Assembly (NCBI GenBank): GCA_964495345.1 | Contig: CAZBVV010000089.1 | Location: forward strand, 1 to 7,459 | Length of the DNA: 7,459 nucleotides | Reading direction: 5' to 3' | Source: UBA1081 sp964495345 | GTDB taxonomy: Bacteria; Bacillota; Clostridia; Oscillospirales; Acutalibacteraceae | In this document: positions 1 through 5,056 of the stretch, piece after piece | How positions within the stretch are numbered: the stretch's first letter is position 1 | Layout: each line of letters starts with the position of its first letter | Made by a program: the position numbers and the translations under genes | The notes under the pieces: generated by a model | The model's database searches: none | Seen by the model: the letters and a program-made list of their open reading frames with translations, nothing else | Told to the model about the DNA's origin: nothing

Positions 1-26
1 TACATCCTCGAAAGGGGGTGATACAT

Positions 27-116
27 ATGCCGATTACTTTAACATTTCACATTGGTAAGTTTACATTTACAGTGCATATTAAGGTGAAAAGCAACAACCG
101 CCACTCCGGCAAGTGA
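27..116 (+). CDS. Small cationic peptide (29 aa), candidate toxin of a type I toxin-antitoxin-like pair
   Basis: A short ORF preceded by an exceptionally strong ribosome binding site, AAAGGGGGTGAT at 11-22, which differs from the ideal AAAGGAGGTGAT at one base. The peptide begins MPITLTFHIGK and ends NNRHSGK. Residues 3-9 and 12-20 alternate hydrophobic (I, L, F, V) with Thr/His/Lys around a Gly10-Lys11 turn, which reads as an amphipathic beta-hairpin rather than a membrane helix. There are five Lys/Arg (K11, K19, K21, R25, K29), three His and no Asp or Glu, so it is strongly basic. A convergent antisense RNA covers the last codons and the 3' UTR, and a + strand terminator follows at 210-232. 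The sense promoter is not visible and should lie left of the window. I do not recognise a named family. A toxin role is inferred only from the antisense arrangement; a small non-toxic peptide or leader ORF is possible. That it is translated is well supported by the SD. Confidence 0.6.
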   Translation: MPITLTFHIGKFTFTVHIKVKSNNRHSGK

Positions 117-124
117 CGGTCGTT
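87..124 (-). terminator. Intrinsic terminator of the antisense RNA, inside the small ORF
   Basis: On the minus strand AACGACCGTCACT (124-112) pairs with AGTGGCGGTTGTT (105-93) over all 13 positions around the loop TGCCGG, followed by GCTTTT (92-87). Two of the pairs are G-U wobbles that become A-C mismatches in the plus-strand RNA. The helix is therefore complete only in leftward RNA, which argues that it evolved as a minus-strand terminator. The T-tract is short, so termination may be partial. The same DNA also encodes the NNRHSGK tail of the peptide. Confidence 0.65.
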
Positions 125-176
125 ATGATTCATTTTCTTAACAAAAGGCACTGACCGCTTTAAACGGTTGCCTCTT
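87..176 (-). ncRNA. Convergent antisense RNA, candidate type I antitoxin (about 90 nt)
   Basis: The promoter at 183-211 should start a leftward RNA near 176. It would fold first into a 5' stem-loop (146-173: AGGCA-ACCG, loop TTTAAAG, CGGT, three-base CAG bulge, TGCCT). A mostly unpaired A/T-rich stretch (125-145) follows, then a 13-bp terminator hairpin (93-124). The RNA is fully complementary to codons 21-29, the stop codon and the 3' UTR of the small ORF at 27-116, so it could block its translation or trigger cleavage of its mRNA. The 3'-overlapping, convergent layout resembles txpA/RatA and bsrG/SR4 of Bacillus in arrangement, not in sequence. The start is estimated from the -10 position and the end from the T-tract; both could shift by a few bases. 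No ORF of note lies in it. Confidence 0.6.
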
Positions 177-182
177 GGCTTT

Positions 183-211
183 ATTATAGCAGAATGATTA
201 TACATTGTCAA
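183..211 (-). promoter_or_regulatory. Perfect-consensus sigma-A promoter of the antisense RNA
   Basis: Read on the minus strand, -35 TTGACA (206-211) and -10 TATAAT (183-188) are both exact consensus, separated by exactly 17 bp (189-205). Such a promoter should be strong and constitutive. Nothing leftward of it in this strand encodes a protein before the ORF-overlapping terminator, so its product must be an untranslated RNA. The -35 box overlaps the first stem bases of the + strand terminator at 210-232. Confidence 0.8.
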
Positions 212-232
212 GCACCGATGGGTGCTTTTTTT
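210..232 (+). terminator. Intrinsic terminator of the small-peptide mRNA
   Basis: AAGCACC (210-216) and GGTGCTT (221-227) form a 7-bp stem with loop GATG, followed by an uninterrupted run of T to 232. It would end the rightward transcript carrying the ORF at 27-116, leaving a 3' UTR of about 115 nt that contains the whole target of the antisense RNA. Its left stem overlaps the -35 box of the antisense promoter. Confidence 0.8.
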
Positions 233-269
233 GCGTGATTATATTGTGCAGAAATTTAATTTGATATCG

Positions 270-437
270 TAAACAATAATTTATTAATGCATAATGTATA
301 ATGCATAATTCATAATTGAGGAAAAGGCTTCGCCTTTTGAACCATTATAATACCAAAAATCCAAGCGTTACGCACAATTTTTAATTTAAATTAATTATGC
401 ATTATGCATTGTGAATTATGAATTAAATTATTGTTTA
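270..437. repeat. Palindromic AT-rich repeat (MITE-like), copy 1
   Basis: The element is bounded by a perfect 14-bp inverted repeat, TAAACAATAATTTA at 270-283 and its reverse complement at 424-437. Inside these are long imperfect inverted arms made of ATGCATAAT/TTCATAATT units (286-317 and 392-423). A central hairpin AAAAGGC-TTC-GCCTTTT lies at 322-338. Compared with copy 2 it carries about 32 extra bases (roughly 344-375) between hairpin and right arm. The outer TA on both sides could be a TA target duplication, as in Tc1/mariner-IS630-type MITEs, but this is an inference. It contains no coding potential. The right terminal repeat includes the stop codon of the alpha-mannosidase gene. The central hairpin with flanking A and T runs might also act as a weak bidirectional terminator. 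Confidence 0.7.
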
Positions 438-2810
438 TTCTTCCCACTCAAGCAGATTCAGTTCGTTTCCGCTGAAATCGAGAGTTTTTATTTCATGGTG
501 GGCAACATCTGTAGAGAGTGTTTTTCCTAAAATTTCAATTCGGGCATGGGAATCAACGCCGTTTGCATCGTAGAATCTTATGATGTTTTCTTTTTTGTCC
601 TCACTCTGCTTTATTGCGGTTACAATGATATTTTCGTTATCGCATTTAAGACAACCCGTTTTCTGTGTGAGCTTGCCCGTATGGAAGCTGTCGGTAACAA
701 GTCTTACGCCTACATTCAGCTCCTGTGCCTTACGCTCGGCATTTGCTTTTGATGTGAACGGATAAACGGCATATGTAAACTCACTGATGCCCTGTTCCAT
801 AAATCGGCAGAATTCGTCACGATGATTCTGACCGTAATGGTCTGCATAAATCGTACTGCGTAATGCGGTAAGACGGACTTCACCGCCCAGAGTATCGTAG
901 CCGTATTTTGAATCGTTTGCAACGCACAAATCACCTGTTGCAAGCCATGAGCCACAATGCTCCTCACCGAGATTCTCTTTTCTTGTTATTGCACCGTAAG
1001 CGTGCTTTGCGGTTACGCTGTCCGTTGTCATGGGGAACGTGAACTTGAGTGTTCTGTGCTTTTCGTGGAAATCAACGAGAGTTTTAACTGTAAGAACGTC
1101 GCTGTCTGCCGAAAGAGTGTAATCTCTCTGAAGAAGTGAATTGTTGTATCTTGTTGTAATTCTTACGGTAGCTCTGACTGCTCCTGACTCAATAACCTTT
1201 GCCACGGGGGAGTCAAATGCTCCAATCATATCACCGAGATAATCCTTATCGTGAGCCCAGGTGTCACAATCTGTTTCGTCAAGAAGAATTGCACGGCACG
1301 GCTTGTCTATAATGTATCTGCCGTTCTTTTTATCGTAGAATTTGCATATATCACCCGTGACTTTGTCAAACTCAACCTTGACAAGGCTGTTTTCAAGTGT
1401 GTATTCATCGGCTGTAAGCTCTGATTCAAACTGAGCTTCGCTTTCCTGTTTTTCAAAAAGTCTGTAAACAGTATATCCGAAAGGCTCAACCTCTGCGATG
1501 AAAGATGTGTCCCATTTGTCATCACCGTTGGTCTGGCTTGCTCTTACAATCTGGAAAGGAATTTCGTTGCCGTCCCAATCGGTCATTTTCTTTGCTCTTG
1601 ACGTGAGCTGAACGGGCAGTTTAATACTCCATGCGTGGGGATTGAACACGATTACGGGAATACCCACAACCTCATGCTCCCAGGCTCTCATGCTCTTTTC
1701 AATTTTTGCATTGGGGAGAGTGTTGCCCTGTAAAGTGTCGATATTTTTAGTGATTGACTGCATGGCAAAATTGATAATCTGCTCCGTGATGCTCATAGCT
1801 TCACCGTAAAGCAGAGCCGCATCGTCGTAAGCCTCTTTGATTGAACAACCGCCCATGATGTCGTGGAACTGATTGAAAAGCACGTTTTTCCATGCCTTTT
1901 TAAGCTTCTTGGCAGGGTAGGGAACACCTGCAAGCTCCTTTGCCATAACGCTGAGCATCTCTGCAAGAATAAGACTGTTTTCAGCCTTACGGTTAGCAGC
2001 CTTTACATAACTGCACGCACTGTAACAGCCTCTTGCATGGTGCTGTAATTCATCGTGAATAACAGGCAATTCCCAATCGACGCTGTCAAAAAATTCGTCG
2101 GGTGTCGAAAAACCGTCACCGTAAAGACCCATTTCCTTGATTTTTTCAATCATTTTGATTGTAGGGCCGCCGCCGTGATTGCCAACACCGATAAACGCCA
2201 TGTAGCTTGCATTTGTTTCGTCTGCACGAGCTTTCAGCTGACCTACTTTATCTGCTTCCCATGCTTCGAGGGCATAAGACCAGGGAATACGGTATGCGGT
2301 AACTGCACTGCCGTCCTCACTTTCCCATTTGAAAGTTGAAAAATCAAAGGCTTTTTCATGTGTGCCGGGACGAAGAAATACATAATTCTTTATGCCGCTT
2401 TTTGAGAAAATCTGAGGCAGTCCGGCATTGTGACCGAAGGAATCAACATTGTAGCCTGTCGTTACGGTTTTGCCGAATTTCTCTTTGAAATAACGCTGTG
2501 AAATAAGAGCGTGACGGGCAAAGCTCTCACCTGAGGGAGTGTTGCAATCGGGCTGTAAAAACCAACCGCCCACAACTGCCCATCTGCCTTCGGCAACTCT
2601 TTGTTTTATTTCCTCAAACATATCGGGGTCTACTTTTTCAATCCATTCGTAGTACACGGCACAGGCACTTGTGAATTTAAAATCGGGATATTCCTTCATT
2701 CTGTCAAGTGCACTGCGGTAGGTTGCTCTTATCTCCGCAAAACCCTCCTGCCATCTCCAAAGCCATACAGGGTCGATGTGTGCGTTACCGATTAAGTACA
2801 GATTTTTCAT
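435..2810 (-). CDS. Alpha-mannosidase, glycoside hydrolase family 38
   Basis: A 791-residue retaining, zinc-dependent alpha-mannosidase that removes terminal alpha-linked mannose. The GH38 catalytic domain occupies about residues 1-330. It has the HIDPVW motif near the N-terminus (zinc ligands His11 and Asp13), the YNVDSFGHN segment with the expected nucleophile and zinc ligand Asp123, the GNHGGGPT loop (210-217) and FNQFHDIMGGCS with zinc ligand His316. A helical middle domain follows, then the beta-sandwich C-terminal half. No signal peptide is present, so the enzyme should be cytoplasmic and act on imported mannosides. At 791 residues it is somewhat shorter than MngB-type homologues (about 880) but shows no break. 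The ATG has AAAAGGAG (2827-2820) nine bases upstream, and a promoter lies at 2942-2970. The gene stands alone with no sugar transporter beside it, so its substrate (N-glycan fragments, mannan oligosaccharides or mannosylglycerate) cannot be decided. The stop codon TAA falls in the terminal repeat of copy 1. Confidence 0.95.
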   Translation of the reverse strand: MKNLYLIGNAHIDPVWLWRWQEGFAEIRATYRSALDRMKEYPDFKFTSACAVYYEWIEKVDPDMFEEIKQRVAEGRWAVVGGWFLQPDCNTPSGESFARHALISQRYFKEKFGKTVTTGYNVDSFGHNAGLPQIFSKSGIKNYVFLRPGTHEKAFDFSTFKWESEDGSAVTAYRIPWSYALEAWEADKVGQLKARADETNASYMAFIGVGNHGGGPTIKMIEKIKEMGLYGDGFSTPDEFFDSVDWELPVIHDELQHHARGCYSACSYVKAANRKAENSLILAEMLSVMAKELAGVPYPAKKLKKAWKNVLFNQFHDIMGGCSIKEAYDDAALLYGEAMSITEQIINFAMQSITKNIDTLQGNTLPNAKIEKSMRAWEHEVVGIPVIVFNPHAWSIKLPVQLTSRAKKMTDWDGNEIPFQIVRASQTNGDDKWDTSFIAEVEPFGYTVYRLFEKQESEAQFESELTADEYTLENSLVKVEFDKVTGDICKFYDKKNGRYIIDKPCRAILLDETDCDTWAHDKDYLGDMIGAFDSPVAKVIESGAVRATVRITTRYNNSLLQRDYTLSADSDVLTVKTLVDFHEKHRTLKFTFPMTTDSVTAKHAYGAITRKENLGEEHCGSWLATGDLCVANDSKYGYDTLGGEVRLTALRSTIYADHYGQNHRDEFCRFMEQGISEFTYAVYPFTSKANAERKAQELNVGVRLVTDSFHTGKLTQKTGCLKCDNENIIVTAIKQSEDKKENIIRFYDANGVDSHARIEILGKTLSTDVAHHEIKTLDFSGNELNLLEWEE

Positions 2811-2846
2811 ATAAAAAAACTCCTTTTCGTAATCACGAATTTATCA

Positions 2847-2938
2847 AATTAACAATTTACAATGTATAATGTACAATGGTGGAAAGGGCTTCGCCTTTTG
2901 ACCCAATTTTATTGTTAATTAATTGTAAATTGTACATT
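2847..2938. repeat. Palindromic AT-rich repeat, copy 2 (short form) in the mannosidase leader
   Basis: Inverted arms at 2847-2877 and 2911-2938 share AATTTACAAT, TTAACAAT and TGTACA units. They flank the same type of core hairpin as copy 1, AAAGGGC-TTC-GCCTTTT at 2883-2899, with GG and GACCC flanks. Arm units are TTTACAAT/GTACAAT rather than the TTCATAAT/GCATAAT of copies 1 and 3, so it is a diverged subtype. The segment between hairpin and right arm is about 32 bases shorter than in copy 1. It lies between the predicted mannosidase promoter and its start codon, so it would be transcribed as part of the leader. Confidence 0.65.
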
Positions 2939-2941
2939 CCA

Positions 2942-2970
2942 ATTATACACATTCTGCCATCATTTGTCTA
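2942..2970 (-). promoter_or_regulatory. Promoter of the alpha-mannosidase gene
   Basis: On the minus strand, -35 TAGACA (2965-2970, five of six consensus) and -10 TATAAT (2942-2947, exact) are spaced 17 bp. Transcription should start near 2935, giving a leader of about 125 nt that begins in the right arm of repeat copy 2 and contains its hairpin. No operator-like palindrome distinct from the repeat is evident. Confidence 0.6.
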
Positions 2971-3085
2971 TGTAAAATATTTAAATCAATGCAATTTTTT
3001 AATGTAATACAAAACTGTAAAGATGTAAATTTGGTTTTATTGAAACTATTATTTTAACGTAATTTATGTGTGTTGTTTATCAATA

Positions 3086-3124
3086 ACAAAAAGTGCATAC
3101 AGGAGAGTTATCCTATATGCACTT
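3086..3124 (-). terminator. Intrinsic terminator of the darTG operon
   Basis: On the minus strand AAGTGCATATAGGA (3124-3111) pairs with TCCTGTATGCACTT (3104-3091) as a 14-bp stem with one U-G wobble and a six-base loop, followed by a T-rich tail. It begins eight bases after the darG stop codon. The wobble is an A-C mismatch on the other strand, so the hairpin is oriented leftward. It insulates the toxin-antitoxin operon from the mannosidase promoter at 2942-2970. The DNA between them (2971-3085) is AT-rich and shows nothing else. Confidence 0.85.
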
Positions 3125-3132
3125 GAGCATTT

Positions 3133-4242
3133 TTAGAGCATCCAATCCTCTATGGTTGTGAGTGTATCGTGGCTGCTGTCAGGTTTCATCCAACCTAAAA
3201 CTGAAAGACTTTCAATTGTAGAAATGATTTCTGGGTCTTTTGTTCCATTCCAATGTTTTTTCCAATTAACAACATGGTCGAATATTTGTTTTTCAGTAAC
3301 AGCAGCATATTTTTCAGATAGCTCATCATAAGAAAACAATACAGTAGCAATCATTTCAGCTTGGTCGGTACTTTTTATTCTGCTTAATAAGTCAAATGTT
3401 TTATCTGCATTATTTATATCTTGAACTGTAAAATCGTTGGGATTAATTTTGAAATTAGGTGTAACTATTGTTTCAACCATTTGTCCAAGTCGTTTTTCTG
3501 TCATAAGATTAGCATTAGAAAGAATCATAATTGCTTGTTTTGCTTCACTTGAATAGGGACCATATTGACTTTCAATAAACTTAAATCCTGTCGGAACACC
3601 TGTTCTGGTTAATACATAGCAAACTTTTTGGAAAATTGTTCTACCAACGTTTAAAGAATACTTGTCATTGTTAAGTTTTTTGATTACATAGAGTATTAAC
3701 AGCCAATATTTGTTGAGCTGTAAATTTTTATTGCCGATTATTTCTTTTGGCGAATCAGGGATATTTCCGGCTAAAAATTTCTCGGTAATTTGTTCCGGTG
3801 GTGTTCCGTATGGAGCGTATATTTCGATTTGAATGGGTAAATCATTAAGCTTGGAATACATTAAAGGTCCAACAACTGTCCACGGTAATCCGCCATTACC
3901 GCATCCTAAAGGCGGAAAAGCAATTGATTCTATACCTAAATCTTTATAATTGTTTCTAAACCAATCTAAACCTGAAATTATATATGAAAGTTTAGACGGT
4001 GAACGCCAATGGTCTTTTGTTGGAAAGTTTATAATTGATGCTCCACTCAGATCCTGGTAATAATACGGTATTCCGGGTTTTATGGCTCCGGATTTGCATA
4101 AAACAGTATAATCAGTATACATAGAGGGATATCTTTTTTTGAATTCAAGTGCAACACCTTTGCCCATTACGCCAACGCAGTTTACTGTATTAACTAATGT
4201 TTTTGCTTGGCTTTCAAACATATCTCCTATTTTAACTGTCAT
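3133..4242 (-). CDS. darG: DarG-type antitoxin: macrodomain DNA ADP-ribosylglycohydrolase
   Basis: A 369-residue protein expected to remove ADP-ribose from DNA bases modified by DarT and to bind the toxin. Residues 1-145 are a macrodomain of the DarG/ALC1-like class. It has the ligand loop VNTVNCVGVMGKGVA (17-31), INFPTKDHWR (71-80), whose Lys76 matches the catalytic lysine known in DarG, and the second phosphate loop PPLGCGNGGLPW (110-121). The C-terminal half (about 170-369) carries GRTIFQK and QYGPYSSEAKQAI, typical of the second DarG domain that contacts DarT. Length agrees with two-domain DarG proteins (about 350), so it appears intact. The ATG is 13 bases after the darT stop, and its SD GGGAGGG (4256-4250) overlaps that stop codon, so translation is probably coupled. 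A sampled line (3601-3660) has 17 G/C of 60 against 30 of 60 in the mannosidase (1561-1620), consistent with acquisition. Confidence 0.92.
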   Translation of the reverse strand: MTVKIGDMFESQAKTLVNTVNCVGVMGKGVALEFKKRYPSMYTDYTVLCKSGAIKPGIPYYYQDLSGASIINFPTKDHWRSPSKLSYIISGLDWFRNNYKDLGIESIAFPPLGCGNGGLPWTVVGPLMYSKLNDLPIQIEIYAPYGTPPEQITEKFLAGNIPDSPKEIIGNKNLQLNKYWLLILYVIKKLNNDKYSLNVGRTIFQKVCYVLTRTGVPTGFKFIESQYGPYSSEAKQAIMILSNANLMTEKRLGQMVETIVTPNFKINPNDFTVQDINNADKTFDLLSRIKSTDQAEMIATVLFSYDELSEKYAAVTEKQIFDHVVNWKKHWNGTKDPEIISTIESLSVLGWMKPDSSHDTLTTIEDWML

Positions 4243-4255
4243 AGAACATCCCTCC

Positions 4256-4879
4256 CTATCTGAAAAATGGTTTAGAATTAATTGATATCGCTTTATTGAA
4301 GCCGTATTTTTGCATTTTTTGTTCGGACTCTTTGTTCAAAACATATGCACCAACTATGTAATGGTATGGAATACAATCAGGCACTAATATTTCTGCACAT
4401 TTTATTGCCTTTCTTAGGCGTTGTTCATAAGAGTCCCCAATATTCCAAAATTCAGCAAAAATCAAATCGAACTTAATATTATTCAAGCCGTCTTCAGGCG
4501 TATAAAATTTAACAAGGTCTGTTGATGCATTTTGATCTGAAAGTACACAACCGTCGATATTTAATACTGATGTATTTACGGCTAAAATGCATAATTCTTC
4601 AGCCTCATCTTTACGTCGGTACATCATTGGATTATGATATGTAAAATATAAGTTTGCATAACTGTGCAGATGTCCGCCGTTGGGTATTTTTACTTTTTCT
4701 CGTCGCTCTTGCACGCCTTCAAGTGCTATAGAAGTATGCTTGTATGATTTGGAATTGTAATAACTTAATATACCATTTTCAACAACGGATGGTATATTTT
4801 CAATAGGCATAATGTTATAAAAGTATTTGCTTTTACCATTAGATTTAATTTTCAGTAATTCTTCTAAAGTAGTTTTCAA
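4256..4879 (-). CDS. darT: DarT-type toxin: DNA ADP-ribosyltransferase (DUF4433 family)
   Basis: A 207-residue toxin expected to transfer ADP-ribose from NAD+ to bases in single-stranded DNA, which blocks replication. Visible family features in order are YFYNIMPIENIPSVVENGI (19-37, NAD-pocket strand and helix), the arginine pair in GVQERRE (55-61), LHSYANLYFTYHNPMMYRR (71-89), matching the family's LHxYVPFYFxxxSPMLY block, and CAEILVPDCIP (161-171), where Glu163 fits the catalytic glutamate. The first motif has Asn22 where I recall His in many DarT2 proteins (YHITH), which may mark another subgroup; DarT1 versus DarT2 specificity cannot be assigned. Length is normal and the key Glu is kept, so it is probably active. 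The start is TTG at 4879: no in-frame ATG exists upstream before a stop, and the next Met is residue 24, inside the NAD motif. It is first in the operon, with the antitoxin directly downstream. Confidence 0.9.
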   Translation of the reverse strand: MKTTLEELLKIKSNGKSKYFYNIMPIENIPSVVENGILSYYNSKSYKHTSIALEGVQERREKVKIPNGGHLHSYANLYFTYHNPMMYRRKDEAEELCILAVNTSVLNIDGCVLSDQNASTDLVKFYTPEDGLNNIKFDLIFAEFWNIGDSYEQRLRKAIKCAEILVPDCIPYHYIVGAYVLNKESEQKMQKYGFNKAISINSKPFFR

Positions 4880-4882
4880 AGC

Positions 4883-4891
4883 ATCACTTCC
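4883..4891 (-). promoter_or_regulatory. Ribosome binding site that fixes the darT TTG start
   Basis: On the minus strand GGAAGTGAT (4891-4883) matches the anti-SD-complementary GGAGGTGAT at eight of nine bases and lies seven bases after its GGAAG core from TTG. Two nearby upstream ATGs (in AAATGG and TGATGC) are out of frame with darT; they share one frame and open a five-codon ORF that ends at a TGA overlapping the TTG. A weak start codon on a toxin is consistent with keeping its level low. Confidence 0.55.
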
Positions 4892-4916
4892 ATTTAAACA
4901 TTAATCCTTGATTTTA

Positions 4917-4944
4917 GTCTATCATATTTTTATTTATTATTCAA
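4917..4944 (-). promoter_or_regulatory. Tentative darTG promoter
   Basis: On the minus strand TTGAAT (4939-4944) and TAGACT (4917-4922) are 16 bp apart, each four of six to consensus. A better -10-like TATGAT at 4921-4926 has no matching -35. The operon promoter must lie in 4880-4995, but this assignment is weak. Confidence 0.3.
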
Positions 4945-4995
4945 GGGAGCAGAAAAGAATTTTTGAAACATACCATAATTGTGGTTTTGCAAAAG

Positions 4996-5024
4996 TTGAC
5001 ATTTCTTTATACATTTGATATATT
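4996..5024 (+). promoter_or_regulatory. Promoter of the EamA transporter-membrane protein operon
   Basis: TTGACA (4996-5001, exact) and TATATT (5019-5024, five of six) are spaced 17 bp. The start would be near 5031, leaving a leader of only about 25 nt that contains the SD AAAAAGGAG (5037-5045). No terminator or riboswitch fits in so short a leader. It diverges from the darTG operon. Confidence 0.75.
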
Positions 5025-5056
5025 TTCATTAAAGTTAAAAAGGAGTAACAGAACTT

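Noticed and set aside
27..116. Fst/Ldr- or TxpA-type toxin identity for the mini-peptide
   Set aside because: Those toxins have a single hydrophobic helix; this peptide has no such stretch, so only the gene arrangement is shared.
344..349. TATAAT on the minus strand inside repeat copy 1 as a promoter
   Set aside because: No acceptable -35 lies 16-18 bp upstream, and TATAAT-like strings are expected often in such AT-rich DNA.
270..437. CRISPR array or tandem direct repeats in the ATGCATAAT-rich region
   Set aside because: The units are irregular, arranged as inverted arms around a hairpin, and have no spacers of even length.
546..2795. Several open frames of 60-94 codons on the + strand and two on the - strand inside the mannosidase gene
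   Set aside because: They are shadows of a clearly coding GH38 frame, lack sensible SD sequences and show Cys/Phe-rich or low-complexity composition.
435..2810. Gene symbol mngB for the mannosidase
   Set aside because: Family GH38 is clear, but without mngA or other mannosylglycerate genes nearby the specific substrate is unknown.
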